Origin: Pseudomonadota bacterium
Lineage (GTDB): Bacteria > Pseudomonadota > Gammaproteobacteria > Xanthomonadales > Xanthomonadaceae
DNA: 64,000 nt
Assembly: GCA_023388715.1 (NCBI GenBank)
Contig: JAEWFT010000022.1
Coordinates: 20,659-84,658 of the forward strand
Direction: 5' to 3'
The notes beneath the pieces were generated by a model. It was not told the origin of the DNA. It did not search any database and worked only from the letters and a program-made list of their open reading frames with translations. Numbering within the stretch: the stretch's first letter is position 1; each line of letters opens with the position of its first letter. Positions 36,766 through 46,024 of the stretch are shown here, in pieces. Both the position numbers and the translations under genes were made by a program.

Positions 36766-37511
36766 GGCGCGGCGCCCGCGCGGGGAAGTTCCTCGACCGC
36801 GGTGCGGCGGCTGCGCGCGATCAGCCACGCCACGCCGCGCAGGTCGCGGATGCCGACCAGGGCGCGGTGGAGGTTGCTGTACTTGGACACCCCGGAAGTC
36901 CGGTAGCGGTGGTTGACCGGCACGCTCACCGTCTTCCAGCCGGCGCGCTGCATCAGCGCCGGCAGGTAGCGGTGCATGTGGTCGAAGTAGGGCAGGTCGA
37001 GGAAGGCGGCGCGCTCGAACAGCTTGATTCCGCAGCCGGTGTCCGGGGTGTCGTCGCGCAGCATGCGAGCGCGGATCGCATTGGCCCACTTGCTGGCCCA
37101 GCGCTTGCTGCCGCTGTCCTGCCGGTTCACCCGCCAGCCCGCATAAAGCTTGGTCTGCGGATTGCCGGCGTCGCGCTTCTCCAGCAGCTTGGGGATGTCG
37201 GCGGGGTCGTTCTGGCCATCGCCATCGAGGGTGGCGATCCATGGCGCACGCGAGGCCTTGACCCCGTTGCGCACCGCCGTGCTCTGCCCGGCGTTGCTCA
37301 GGTGGTGGATGACCCGCAGCTCCGGGGTCGTCGCCTGCAACTCGCGCAGGCGCTGCAGGGTCGCGTCGCGCGACGTGTCGTCGACGTAGACGATCTCGAA
37401 ATCGATAAGCCCGCGCAGCGCGGCGACGATCTCGCCGACCAGCGGCGCGACGTTGTCCTCCTCGTTGTGCACCGGCACCACGACCGACAGCTGCGGCAGC
37501 TCGCCACTCAT
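36762..37511 (-). CDS. Family 2 glycosyltransferase (dolichol/undecaprenyl-phosphate type)
   Basis: A 249-residue cytosolic GT-A enzyme: VVVPVHNEEDN, YVDDTSRDAT (normally DDxS), DGDGQNDPADIP (metal-binding DXD region) and the later GCGIKLFERAAF block. This is the DPM1/ArnC-like clade that moves a sugar to undecaprenyl phosphate. There is no C-terminal membrane pair; the adjacent, overlapping LAB_N protein may supply the membrane part. It lies 12 bases after parB, so it could be read from the parAB transcript. Confidence 0.85.
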   Translation of the reverse strand: MSGELPQLSVVVPVHNEEDNVAPLVGEIVAALRGLIDFEIVYVDDTSRDATLQRLRELQATTPELRVIHHLSNAGQSTAVRNGVKASRAPWIATLDGDGQNDPADIPKLLEKRDAGNPQTKLYAGWRVNRQDSGSKRWASKWANAIRARMLRDDTPDTGCGIKLFERAAFLDLPYFDHMHRYLPALMQRAGWKTVSVPVNHRYRTSGVSKYSNLHRALVGIRDLRGVAWLIARSRRTAVEELPRAGAAP

Positions 37512-37523
37512 GCGTTGCGCCCG

Positions 37524-38450
37524 TCAGCCGCGTTGGCGCAGCCGCTGCAGCACGCCTTCCAACGCGTCTAGGTTGGCGTAATGGATGACCAGCTTGCCCT
37601 TGTTGCCGCGGCCATTGAGCACCGCGACCTTGCTGCCCAGGGTTTCGCTGAGCTCGCGTTCGAGCGCGGCGATGTCGGCTTGCGGCGGTGGCGCCTTGCG
37701 GCTTCCGGCCTTCTGCGGGGACGCGACCCTGCCCGCCGACAGCTGCTGCACCCGGTGCTCGACCTCGCGCACCGACCAGCCGTGCTCGGCGGCCTGGCGC
37801 GCCAGCGAGATCGCCATCGGCGCCGCCAGCGGCAGCAGCGCGCGCGCATGCCCCATCTCCAGCCCCCCGGACTGCACCAGGGCGCGGATGTCCTCGGGCA
37901 GCTCGAGCAGGCGCAGCAGGTTGGACACCGCCGCCCGCGAGCGCCCGACCGCTTCGGCGGCCGCGGCGTGGGTCAGGTCGAACTCGTCGATCAGCCGCTG
38001 CAGCGCCTGCGCCTCTTCCATCGGGTTGAGGTCCTCGCGCTGGATGTTCTCGATCAGCGCCATCGCCACCACCGTGCGGTCGTCGACCTCGCGCACCACC
38101 ACCGGCACGTCGCTGAGCCCGGCGCGCTGGCTGGCGCGCCAGCGGCGCTCGCCGGCGATGATCTCGTAGGTGCGGCCGCCCTTGCCGTCGGCGCCACGGC
38201 GCTCGCGCACCACGATCGGCTGGATCAGCCCCTGCGCGCGGATCGAGGCGGCGAGCTCGTCCAGCCGGCCCTCGTCCATCGTGCGCCGCGGCTGGTACTT
38301 GCCCGGCACCATCGCGTCCACCGGCAGGGTGCGCAGGGTGTCCCCGGGCATCGCCTGCTGCAGGGCCGGCTCGCGCGCGTTCATCAGCGCATTGAGGCCA
38401 CGCCCGAGGGCGGTCTTCTTGGCGCCCTTGGCGGCCTTGCCATTGGTCAT
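37524..38450 (-). CDS. parB: Chromosome partitioning protein ParB
   Basis: ParB is a CTP-dependent DNA clamp that loads at parS sites and organises the origin region. The 308-residue protein has the KKTALGRGLNALM N-terminus that contacts ParA, the CTP-binding box GERRWRASQRAG, IENIQREDLNPMEEA, the HTH with GRSRAAVSNLLRLL, and a C-terminal dimerisation region. It overlaps parA by four bases (ATGA). I see no parS palindrome in the window, so the sites must lie outside it. Confidence 0.96.
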   Translation of the reverse strand: MTNGKAAKGAKKTALGRGLNALMNAREPALQQAMPGDTLRTLPVDAMVPGKYQPRRTMDEGRLDELAASIRAQGLIQPIVVRERRGADGKGGRTYEIIAGERRWRASQRAGLSDVPVVVREVDDRTVVAMALIENIQREDLNPMEEAQALQRLIDEFDLTHAAAAEAVGRSRAAVSNLLRLLELPEDIRALVQSGGLEMGHARALLPLAAPMAISLARQAAEHGWSVREVEHRVQQLSAGRVASPQKAGSRKAPPPQADIAALERELSETLGSKVAVLNGRGNKGKLVIHYANLDALEGVLQRLRQRG

Positions 38451-39241
38451 GCGGCCTTCTCCCTGGAGGGCGCGGTGCGCTCGCGCTGGCGGCGCAGCAG
38501 CTCGCCGGCAAGCCCGAGGTAGGCCACCCCGCCGCGGCTGCCCTTGTCGTAGCCGATGATGCTCTGGCCGTGGCTGGGCGCCTCGGCCAGGCGCACGTTG
38601 CGCGGGATGATGGTGCGGAACACGAGGTCGCCGAAATGGGTGGTGAGCTCGGCCGACACCGCGTTGGCGAGGTTGTTGCGCACGTCGAACATGGTGCGCA
38701 GCACGCCCTCGATCTCCAGCTCCGGGTTGAGCCGGTCCTTGAGCGCGTCGATGGTGTCCAGCAACGCCGACAGGCCCTCCAGCGCGTAGTACTCGCACTG
38801 CATCGGCACCAGCACCGCGTCGGCCGCGTTCAGCGCGTTGAGCGTGAGCAGCGACAGCGACGGCGGGCAGTCGATCAGGATGAAGTCGTAGTTGCCGCGC
38901 AATGGCGCCAGCGCCTGCTTGAGCTTCTGCTCGCGGCCCTGGGCGTCCATCAGCCGGATCTCGGCGGCGGTCAGGTCGATGTTGCCCGGCAGCAGGTCGT
39001 AGCCGTCGCCGGTGCGGACGATGGCCTCGCCCACCGGCACGTCGTCCAGCAGCACCTCGGTCAGCGAGGCCTCCAGCGTGCGCTTGTCCACGCCGCTGCC
39101 CATGGTCGCGTTGCCCTGCGGGTCGAGGTCGACCAGCAGCACGCGCCGCGGCGTGCGCGCGAGCGCGGCGGACAGGTTGACGGCGGTCGTGGTCTTGCCG
39201 ACCCCGCCCTTCTGGTTGGCGATGGCGATGATGCGGGCCAT
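38447..39241 (-). CDS. parA: Chromosome partitioning ATPase ParA (Soj)
   Basis: ParA is the Walker-type ATPase driving origin segregation. The 264-residue protein opens MARIIAIANQKGGVGKTT, with the deviant Walker A KGGVGKT, VDLDPQGNAT (A') and DCPPSLSLLT (Walker B). ATG 39241 is chosen as the family-typical start. A GTG at 39281-39283, eight bases after CATAAT (39292-39297), would give a leaderless form with 14 extra residues. It lies 58 bases after rsmG on the same strand, the common rsmG-parA-parB order. Confidence 0.96.
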   Translation of the reverse strand: MARIIAIANQKGGVGKTTTAVNLSAALARTPRRVLLVDLDPQGNATMGSGVDKRTLEASLTEVLLDDVPVGEAIVRTGDGYDLLPGNIDLTAAEIRLMDAQGREQKLKQALAPLRGNYDFILIDCPPSLSLLTLNALNAADAVLVPMQCEYYALEGLSALLDTIDALKDRLNPELEIEGVLRTMFDVRNNLANAVSAELTTHFGDLVFRTIIPRNVRLAEAPSHGQSIIGYDKGSRGGVAYLGLAGELLRRQRERTAPSREKAA

Positions 39242-39299
39242 TCGGCGTGCGCTACCCCAAGGATGTGCCGGCGACGCAGGCACGGACTTCGATTATGCC

Positions 39300-39941
39300 T
39301 CAGCCCGGCGCGCGCACGATCTCGACCAGGTGGCGCTCCGCGTCCAGGCCCGGCACGTGCAGCGGATACGTGCCGGCCAGCACCCACCCCGCCGGTAGCG
39401 CGGCGATTTCCTCCTCCGGGTGCACGCCCTTCATCGCCAGCAGGCGCCCGCCGGGCGCGAGCAGGTGGCCGCCCAGCGCCAGGATCTGCGGCAGGGTGGC
39501 CAGCGCACGCGCGGTGATGGCGTCGAAACCGGCCTGCGGGTGGAACGCCTCGATCCGCGATTCGGCCACCTCCGCGTTCGCCAGGCCCAGCTGCCGCACC
39601 GCCTCGCGCAGGAACCGCGCCTTCTTGCCGTTGCTCTCGACAAGGGTGACCCGCAGCGACGGGGTGGCGATCGCCAGCGGGATGCCCGGTAGCCCCGGGC
39701 CGGTCCCGAGGTCGGCCAGCGTGCCCAGGTCGCGCACGAACGGCTGCATCGCCAGCGAGTCCAGCAGGTGCCGAGGCACCATCTGCGCCGGGTCGCGGAC
39801 CGCGGTGAGGTTGTAGGTGGCGTTCCAGCGCGCCAGCAGCGCCAGGTACGCCAGCAGCGGGCCCGCCAGCGCGGGATCCTGCGAGAGCTGGACCAGGCCG
39901 GCCTCCAGCGTGGGCCGCAGGGCGGAAATCTCGGGGCTCAT
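39300..39941 (-). CDS. rsmG: 16S rRNA (guanine527-N7)-methyltransferase RsmG
   Basis: RsmG (GidB) methylates G527 of 16S rRNA with S-adenosylmethionine. The 213-residue protein has ARWNATYNLTAV, the RHLLDSL block, the SAM-binding LADLGTGPGLPGIPLAI (about residues 75-91) and TARALATLP. Length is normal. The start at 39941 is six bases after CATACT. mnmG (gidA), its usual neighbour near the origin, is not adjacent here; parA follows instead. Confidence 0.95.
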   Translation of the reverse strand: MSPEISALRPTLEAGLVQLSQDPALAGPLLAYLALLARWNATYNLTAVRDPAQMVPRHLLDSLAMQPFVRDLGTLADLGTGPGLPGIPLAIATPSLRVTLVESNGKKARFLREAVRQLGLANAEVAESRIEAFHPQAGFDAITARALATLPQILALGGHLLAPGGRLLAMKGVHPEEEIAALPAGWVLAGTYPLHVPGLDAERHLVEIVRAPG

Positions 39942-39947
39942 GCGAAC

Positions 39948-39953
39948 AGTATG
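39948..39953 (-). promoter_or_regulatory. -10-like box CATACT before rsmG
   Basis: CATACT ends six bases before the rsmG ATG, implying a leaderless or nearly leaderless rsmG-parA-parB transcript. Confidence 0.5.
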
Positions 39954-40052
39954 CGGCCGGCCCCCGCCGGAACGCAGCGGCACTGGCGCGGCTTAGCTGA
40001 ATTCGCTGACGTGGCCATCACGACGGGGGCATAACACTGTGTCCACCCCAAG

Positions 40053-40075
40053 GCGCCCCACGTGTCGCGGGGCGC
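40053..40075. other. GC-rich hairpin in the leader of the GlsB-type gene
   Basis: GCGCCCC (40053-40059) and GGGGCGC (40069-40075) form a seven-base-pair hairpin in the 187-base gap between rsmG and the GlsB-type gene. It is not followed by a T-tract on either strand, so it is not a simple terminator. A possible -10 box (CATAAC, 40030-40035) lies just before it, which would put the hairpin in the mRNA leader. Confidence 0.35.
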
Positions 40076-40128
40076 TTCAATCAACCGAAGTCCCGTCCGG
40101 GTTCCACCCCTCGAAAAAGGAGACAACC

Positions 40129-40383
40129 ATGAACTTCCTCATCATGTTGATCGTTGGCGGCATCGCCGGTTGGCTGGCCAGCATGGTCATGAAAACCGAT
40201 GGCCAGCAGGGCATCATCCTCAACGTCATCGTCGGCATCATCGGCGGCTTCTTGGGCGGCTTCCTGCTGCCGATGGTCGGCCTGAACTTCGGTGGCACGG
40301 TCGGTTACCTGATCACTGCCCTGATCGGCGCGATCGTGCTGCTGGCGATCGTCAACCTGTTCCGCCGCGGTCGCGTTCGCTGA
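40129..40383 (+). CDS. GlsB/YeaQ/YmgE family stress-associated membrane protein
   Basis: An 84-residue protein made of three hydrophobic, glycine-rich helices (MLIVGGIAGWLASMVM, ILNVIVGIIGGFLGGFLLP, VGYLITALIGAIVLLAIVNLF). This is the transglycosylase-associated (GlsB/YeaQ/YmgE) family, commonly induced by stress but of unknown activity. AAGGAGA lies eight bases before the ATG, so unlike many neighbours it is translated with a conventional leader. It is followed by a strong terminator and is monocistronic. Confidence 0.9.
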   Translation: MNFLIMLIVGGIAGWLASMVMKTDGQQGIILNVIVGIIGGFLGGFLLPMVGLNFGGTVGYLITALIGAIVLLAIVNLFRRGRVR

Positions 40384-40406
40384 TCGCTGCCGACACGGAT
40401 GTCACT

Positions 40407-40437
40407 GAAGGCCCGGCTCGCCGGGCCTTCGCTTTTT
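40407..40437 (+). terminator. Rho-independent terminator after the GlsB-type gene
   Basis: A perfect 10-bp stem (GAAGGCCCGG/CCGGGCCTTC) with a CTCG loop, followed by GC and five T. It is a textbook plus-strand terminator placed 24 bases after the stop codon. Confidence 0.92.
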
Positions 40438-40447
40438 CTGCGGCAGC

Positions 40448-41218
<771 letters not shown>

Positions 41219-41260
41219 GCGCGGATCAGACCAGCGATGCGGCGCTGCCGCAACCCGCGC

Positions 41261-42022
41261 TCAGCCGGACCCTTCCTCGATCAAGGCCTGCAGGCGGGCG
41301 GCATTGGCAATGGCATGGCCGTGCGCGGTGTTGTCGAAGATCACCCAGCGTTCGCCCCCGGCACTGCCGGCGACCTCGGCTGCCAGCGCCCGCAGCCGCT
41401 GCTCGGGGTAGTCGCTGTAGTACACGCGCGGCGCGCCATGCCAGCGCCAGTAACGCCAGCCTGGATCCCCTGCGGGGATCGCGTCGATGCCCGCGCGCGG
41501 CGGATCGGCGCCCACCCGTGCCACCCGGTGGCGTTCCAGTAGCGCCAGCGCGGGCGGCGTGAACCAGCTCGGATGGCGCGGCTCGCACGCCAGCGGCGCC
41601 TGCGTGCGACGGCGGAACATGCGCAGGAAGGCGGACGCGCTGCGCGCATCGAAGACCAGGCTCGGCGGCAGTTGCAGCAGGAACCCGCCAAGGCGATCGC
41701 CCAGTGCACCGACCTCGCCAAGGAAGCGGTCGAGCGCCGGCCCGGCGCCGCGCAGGCGGGCATCGTGCGAGATGGTCCGCGGCAGCTTGACCGAGAAGCG
41801 GAAGCCCGCCGGCACCGCGGCCGCCCAGCGCGCGTAGGTCCTGGCCATGTGCGGGCGATGGAACGAGGAATTGATCTCCACCGCGTCGAACCGGCTAGCA
41901 TAGCGGGCCAGCATGGAATCGCCGGCGCCGACCAGGTCGCGGTGCTGCGCCGGGATCGACCAGCCGGCGCATCCGATGCGGATGCGGGAAGAGGGGGCGC
42001 GCGGGCGGGGACTGGATGTCAT
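41261..42022 (-). CDS. DUF72 (YecE-like) TIM-barrel protein
   Basis: A 253-residue protein: IRIGCAGWSIP, FDAVEINSSFHRPHMARTYARW, FRFSVKLPRTISHD, LLQLPPSL and CEPRHPSWF are the conserved blocks of the DUF72/YecE family, predicted TIM-barrel proteins of unknown function. The WRYWRWHG and VYYSDYP segments are also typical. It lies between xthA and the aldehyde dehydrogenase on the same strand with gaps of about 42 bases, so it may be a member of a loose operon. I do not assign an activity. Confidence 0.9.
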   Translation of the reverse strand: MTSSPRPRAPSSRIRIGCAGWSIPAQHRDLVGAGDSMLARYASRFDAVEINSSFHRPHMARTYARWAAAVPAGFRFSVKLPRTISHDARLRGAGPALDRFLGEVGALGDRLGGFLLQLPPSLVFDARSASAFLRMFRRRTQAPLACEPRHPSWFTPPALALLERHRVARVGADPPRAGIDAIPAGDPGWRYWRWHGAPRVYYSDYPEQRLRALAAEVAGSAGGERWVIFDNTAHGHAIANAARLQALIEEGSG

Positions 42023-42065
42023 CCCGCCAGCACAGCTGCCAGCCGATGAAAGCCCGGTGATCGGC

Positions 42066-43475
42066 TCAGCGCACGATCAGGTCCAGCAGCCACTTCGCCC
42101 TGGAATAGGGCGGTTTCAGCAGGTCGCCGCCGGCCAGCCGCGCCTGCCGGAACACCGGCAGCTGCTTGCTCATCGCGTCGAATCCGGCACGCGCGTGGTA
42201 GGCCCCCATCCCGCTGGCGCCAACGCCGCCAAACGGCAGGTCGCCCACCGCGAAATGGAACAGGGTGTCGTTCACCGACACGCCGCCGGCCAGGGTCTGC
42301 TGCAGGATCCGCTCGACCGTGGCGTCATCGTGGCTGAAGGGATACAGCGCCAGCGGACGGTCGCGCGCGTTGATGTAGGCAATCGCGTCGTCCAGGGTGC
42401 GGTAGCCCTTGAGCGGCAGCAGCGGGCCGAAGATCTCCTCCTGCATCACCGTTGCCTCGTCGGGCGGATCCAGCAGCAGCGTCGGCGGCAGGATCCGCTG
42501 CGCCGCATCGGCGCTGCCCGCCAGCGTGACGACGTCGACCCCGCGCGCGGCAGCGTCCTCGAGGTAGCCCTGCAGCCGCGCGTACTGGCCGTCGTTGACG
42601 ATGCGGGTGTAGTCGTCGAGGTTGGCCAGCCCGTTGCCATAGCGCGACTGCACTTCCTCGCGCAGCGCGCGTGCCAGCGCATCGCGCTTGGCGTGGGGCA
42701 CCAGCACGTAGTCGGGCGCGATGCAGGTCTGCCCGCCGTTGAACCACTTGCCGGTCGCCAGCCGCGCGGCGGCTTTCTCGATCGGATAGTCCTCGCCGAT
42801 GATCGCCGGCGACTTGCCGCCCAGCTCGAGCGTCAGCGGGGTCAGGTTCGGCGCGGCCGCCGCCATCACCTTGCGGCCCACCGCGGTCGAGCCGGTGAAC
42901 ACCAGGTGGTCGAAGGGCAGGGCGGCAAACGCGGCACCCACGTCGGCCCCGCCGGTGGCCACCGCCACCCGCTCCGGAGGGAACACCTGCGCCAGCAGGT
43001 CGCGCAGGAACGCGCTGGTGCGCGGGGTGTGCTCGGAGGGTTTGAGGAACACGTGGTTGCCCGCGGCGATCGCGGTGGCGAGCGGGATCAGCGCCAGGTT
43101 GACCGGGTAGTTCCAGGGTGCGATCACGCCCACCACGCCCAGCGGCTGCGGCCGGACTTCCGCGCGCGCCGGCCAGAAGCGCCAGCCCACCCCGACGCGC
43201 CGCGGCCGCATCCAGCCGCGCAGGTGGCGCAGCAGGTGGTCGATGTCGTTGAGCACGGTCATGCCATCGGCGATCCGGCTCTCATCCCTGGAGCGATGGC
43301 CGAAATCGGCGGCAATCGCCTCCGCCATTTCTTCCAGTCGCTTGCTGAGCGCCGCGCGCAGGCGCACAAGGTCGTCGCGGCGCTGGGCGTAGCCCGGCTT
43401 TCCGGCCTGCCAGGCGCTGCGCAGGCGCTGCAGGGTCGCCGGCAGCTCGGCGATCGGCGTGGCGGTGGCATCCAT
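42066..43475 (-). CDS. Coniferyl aldehyde dehydrogenase
   Basis: A 469-residue NAD(P)-dependent aldehyde dehydrogenase of the coniferyl-aldehyde/class 3 branch. It shows the catalytic Asn in IAPWNYPV, Glu in LELGGKSP, Cys in NGGQTCIAPDY and the MQEEIFGPLLP motif. The N-terminal LPATLQRLRSAWQAGKPGYAQRR block and a hydrophobic-basic C-terminus are characteristic of CALDH. It may oxidise lignin-derived or fatty aldehydes. The start is six bases after TATACT, and the gene is divergent from the gamma carbonic anhydrase. Confidence 0.88.
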   Translation of the reverse strand: MDATATPIAELPATLQRLRSAWQAGKPGYAQRRDDLVRLRAALSKRLEEMAEAIAADFGHRSRDESRIADGMTVLNDIDHLLRHLRGWMRPRRVGVGWRFWPARAEVRPQPLGVVGVIAPWNYPVNLALIPLATAIAAGNHVFLKPSEHTPRTSAFLRDLLAQVFPPERVAVATGGADVGAAFAALPFDHLVFTGSTAVGRKVMAAAAPNLTPLTLELGGKSPAIIGEDYPIEKAAARLATGKWFNGGQTCIAPDYVLVPHAKRDALARALREEVQSRYGNGLANLDDYTRIVNDGQYARLQGYLEDAAARGVDVVTLAGSADAAQRILPPTLLLDPPDEATVMQEEIFGPLLPLKGYRTLDDAIAYINARDRPLALYPFSHDDATVERILQQTLAGGVSVNDTLFHFAVGDLPFGGVGASGMGAYHARAGFDAMSKQLPVFRQARLAGGDLLKPPYSRAKWLLDLIVR

Positions 43476-43481
43476 GGCGCG

Positions 43482-43519
43482 AGTATAGGCAGCGGCGGCA
43501 GGAGGCGCCGGACTAGAAT
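43482..43519. promoter_or_regulatory. Divergent -10-like boxes for aldehyde dehydrogenase and gamma carbonic anhydrase
   Basis: TATACT on the minus strand (43482-43487) and TAGAAT on the plus strand (43514-43519) each lie exactly six bases before the respective ATG (43475 and 43526). The whole intergenic region is 50 bases, so two leaderless promoters are packed back to back. Confidence 0.55.
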
Positions 43520-43525
43520 GGGCGG

Positions 43526-44068
43526 ATGGACATCCGAGCGTTTCGCGGCACCCTGCCGACCCTGGGACGGCGTGCCTACATCGACCCCGCCGCCGCCGTG
43601 ATCGGCGACGTGGTGCTGGGCGAAGACGTCTCGATCTGGCCGTTCACCGTGGTCCGCGGTGACGTCAACTTCGTGCGGATCGGCGCTCGCACGAACATCC
43701 AGGACGGCAGCGTGGTCCACGTCAGCCACGACGGCCCGCACGCCAAGCTGGGCGGCTTCGCCACCCGCATCGGCAGCGACGTCACCATCGGCCACAAGGC
43801 GATCATCCACGCCTGCACGATCGAGGACGCGGTGCTGGTCGGGATGGGCGCGATCGTGCTGGACGGCGCGGTCGTGCGCAGGCACGCCTTCGTCGGTGCC
43901 GGCGCGCTGGTGGCGCCGGGCAAGGTGGTCGGCGAAGGCGAGCTGTGGCTGGGCAACCCGGCGCGGAAGGCGCGCATGCTCAGCGATGCCGAGATCGAGG
44001 CCCTGTACTACAGCGCCGGCCACTACGTGCGGCTGAAGGACGCCTACCTGGCGGGCGAGGCCGGCTGA
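43526..44068 (+). CDS. Gamma carbonic anhydrase family protein
   Basis: A 180-residue left-handed beta-helix protein of the gamma-CA/YrdA group. Hexapeptide repeats run from about 25 to 150. The three zinc-ligand histidines are visible in VVHVSHDGP, IGHKAIIHAC and its neighbourhood (H in each turn), so it is a metal-binding member. Many such bacterial proteins lack proven carbonic anhydrase activity. TAGAAT is six bases before the ATG. It converges with aroE after four bases. Confidence 0.88.
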   Translation: MDIRAFRGTLPTLGRRAYIDPAAAVIGDVVLGEDVSIWPFTVVRGDVNFVRIGARTNIQDGSVVHVSHDGPHAKLGGFATRIGSDVTIGHKAIIHACTIEDAVLVGMGAIVLDGAVVRRHAFVGAGALVAPGKVVGEGELWLGNPARKARMLSDAEIEALYYSAGHYVRLKDAYLAGEAG

Positions 44069-44072
44069 TCGC

Positions 44073-44915
44073 TCAGTCGGCGGTGCGCAGCGCCGCGGCG
44101 CCTGCGCGCAGCTTGGTGTAGACCTGCTCCGTGTCAGGGGTGACGCCGTGCCAGCGGGCGAAGCTGAGCGCGGCCTGCTCGACCAGCATGCCGAGCCCGT
44201 CGAGCACGGTGCGGCAGCCAGCCGCGCGCGCCCACGCAAGGAACGGCACCGCGACCTCGCCGTAGCTGAGGTCGACCGCCGCAGTGCGCTGCCCGACCAG
44301 CGCCGACGGCAGGTGCGGAAGGCCGCCGCTGCGCGCCGCCGAGGTGGCGTTGAGGATGAGGTCGAATTCGCCCAGCGTGGGCAGGTGCTCAAAGCCGCGC
44401 GGATGCACCCGTCCCGGCTGCCCCAGCGCATCGACCAGCGCATTCGCCCGCTCCGGCGTGCGGTTGACGACGAACAGGTCGCCGATCCCGGCGTCGACCA
44501 GCGCCGGCGCGACCCCGCGGGCAGCGCCGCCGGCGCCCAGCAACAGGGTCCGTCGGCCGCGCAGGTCCAGCGCGTGGCGGTCGGTGAGGTCGCGCACCAA
44601 CCCGGCGCCATCGGTGTTGTCGCCATGCCAGGCACCATCGGCGCGGACCAGGGTATTGGCCGCGCCTGCGCGGCGGGCGCGGTCGCTTGCTTTGGCGCAC
44701 AGCGCGAACGCCGCTTCCTTCAGCGGCAGGGTGACATTGGCGCCAAGGCCGCCGCGCGCGGCGAATGCCTCCAGCGCGGCGGCAAAGCCGTCGGGCGCGG
44801 CGTCGATGGCGTCGTATTCGATCGCGATCCCGGCCTGGCGGGCGAAGGCGGCATGGATGCGCGGCGACAGCGAATGCGCCACCGGATGCCCGAACACCGC
44901 GTAACGACCTGTCAT
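44073..44915 (-). CDS. aroE: Shikimate dehydrogenase (NADP+)
   Basis: AroE reduces 3-dehydroshikimate in aromatic amino acid and chorismate synthesis. The 280-residue protein starts RYAVFGHPVAHSLSPRIH (substrate-binding Ser-Leu-Ser), and has NVTLPLKEAAF with the catalytic Lys, NTDGAGLVRDL (Asp), and the dinucleotide-binding LLLGAGGAARGVAPAL. Length is normal. It is 47 bases downstream of hemB on the same strand. AroE feeds chorismate, the substrate of the XanB2-type enzyme at 48615-49610. Confidence 0.95.
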   Translation of the reverse strand: MTGRYAVFGHPVAHSLSPRIHAAFARQAGIAIEYDAIDAAPDGFAAALEAFAARGGLGANVTLPLKEAAFALCAKASDRARRAGAANTLVRADGAWHGDNTDGAGLVRDLTDRHALDLRGRRTLLLGAGGAARGVAPALVDAGIGDLFVVNRTPERANALVDALGQPGRVHPRGFEHLPTLGEFDLILNATSAARSGGLPHLPSALVGQRTAAVDLSYGEVAVPFLAWARAAGCRTVLDGLGMLVEQAALSFARWHGVTPDTEQVYTKLRAGAAALRTAD

Positions 44916-44962
44916 CGCGCACCCCCGACCATCAACGATGGCCAGAGTCTACGCCGGAGCGC

Positions 44963-45952
44963 TCAGCCTTCGCGCAACCAGCGCGCCGCATCCAGCGCGT
45001 AGTAGGTGAGGATGCCGTCGGCGCCGGCGCGCTTGAACGCCAGCAGGCTTTCCATCGCCACCGCGCGTTCGTCCAGCCAGCCGTTCTGCGCGGCGGCCTT
45101 GATCATCGCGTACTCGCCGCTGACCTGGTAGGCGAAGGTCGGCCGGCCGAAGGCGTCCTTCACCCGCCGCACGATGTCCAGGTAGGGCATGCCCGGCTTG
45201 ACCATCACCATGTCCGCGCCCTCGTCCAGGTCCAGCGCCACTTCGTGCAGGGCCTCGTCGGCGTTGGCCGGATCCATCTGGTAGGTGTACTTGTTGCCCT
45301 TGCCTAGGTTGCCGGCGCTGCCCACGGCGTCGCGGAACGGACCGTAGAACGCGCTGGCGTACTTGGCGCTGTAGGCCATGATCCGCACGTTGTGGTGGCC
45401 GGCCTCCTCCAGCGCCTCGCGGATGCGGCCGATGCGGCCATCCATCATGTCGCTGGGAGAGAGGATGTCGGCGCCTGCCCGGGCATGCGACAGCGACTGC
45501 TTCACCAGCGCCTCGATGGTGGCATCGTTGAGGATGTAGCCGTCCTCGTCAACCAAGCCGTCCTGGCCGTGGGTGGTGTACGGATCCAGCGCCTGGTCAC
45601 TCATCACGCCGAGTTCCGGCAGGCGCGACTTCAACGCCCGGATCGCGCGCTGGATCAGGCCGTCCTCGTCCCAGGCAATCCGGCCGTCCGCGGTCTTGGC
45701 AGCGGCGTCGGGGACGCCGAACAGGTCGAGCACCGGCACGCCAAGCTCCAGCGCCTGCTCTCCTGCGCGCAGCAACTCGTCGATGGACAGCCGCTCCACG
45801 CCCGGCATCGACGGCACCGGCACGCGACCCTGGCCTTCGTGCACGAACACCGGATAGATCAGGTCGTTGGCGGTAAGGACGTGCTCGCGCATCAGCCGGC
45901 GCGAGAACTCGTCGCGACGCATGCGCCGCGGGCGGGTCAGCGGATAGGTCAT
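44963..45952 (-). CDS. hemB: Porphobilinogen synthase (5-aminolevulinate dehydratase)
   Basis: HemB condenses two 5-aminolevulinate molecules to porphobilinogen. The 329-residue protein has YPVFVHEGQGR, the active-site lysine segments YSAKYASAFYGPFRDAVGS and DMVMVKPGMPYLD. The metal region reads SDQALDPYTTHGQDG instead of the DVCxCxYTxHGHCG of zinc enzymes, so it is the magnesium-type, cysteine-free form as in Pseudomonas. The ATG is seven bases after TAAACT (45960-45965), a leaderless arrangement squeezed next to the terminator of the peptidase gene. Confidence 0.95.
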   Translation of the reverse strand: MTYPLTRPRRMRRDEFSRRLMREHVLTANDLIYPVFVHEGQGRVPVPSMPGVERLSIDELLRAGEQALELGVPVLDLFGVPDAAAKTADGRIAWDEDGLIQRAIRALKSRLPELGVMSDQALDPYTTHGQDGLVDEDGYILNDATIEALVKQSLSHARAGADILSPSDMMDGRIGRIREALEEAGHHNVRIMAYSAKYASAFYGPFRDAVGSAGNLGKGNKYTYQMDPANADEALHEVALDLDEGADMVMVKPGMPYLDIVRRVKDAFGRPTFAYQVSGEYAMIKAAAQNGWLDERAVAMESLLAFKRAGADGILTYYALDAARWLREG

Positions 45953-45959
45953 GGCGGCA

Positions 45960-45965
45960 AGTTTA
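45960..45965 (-). promoter_or_regulatory. -10-like box TAAACT before hemB
   Basis: TAAACT lies seven bases before the hemB ATG and eight bases beyond the T-tract of the preceding terminator. The hemB promoter must therefore overlap that terminator. Confidence 0.45.
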
Positions 45966-45973
45966 CCCCGGCC

Positions 45974-46002
45974 AAAAAAAACCGGCGCCCGAAGGCGCCG
46001 GT
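45974..46002 (-). terminator. Rho-independent terminator after the HEXXH/PA protein gene
   Basis: On the minus strand a perfect nine-base-pair stem (ACCGGCGCC/GGCGCCGGT, loop TTCG) is followed by eight T. It lies 22 bases beyond the stop of the 46025-47725 gene. Confidence 0.93.
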
Positions 46003-46024
46003 GAATGTCGCTTGAGTCAACGCC

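Noticed and set aside
37524..39941. parS sites next to parAB
   Set aside because: I looked for the TGTTTCACGTGAAACA palindrome around parAB and rsmG and saw no match.
40053..40075. Hairpin before the GlsB-type gene as a riboswitch or terminator
   Set aside because: A single short GC hairpin with no T-tract and no known aptamer features; listed only as a leader hairpin.
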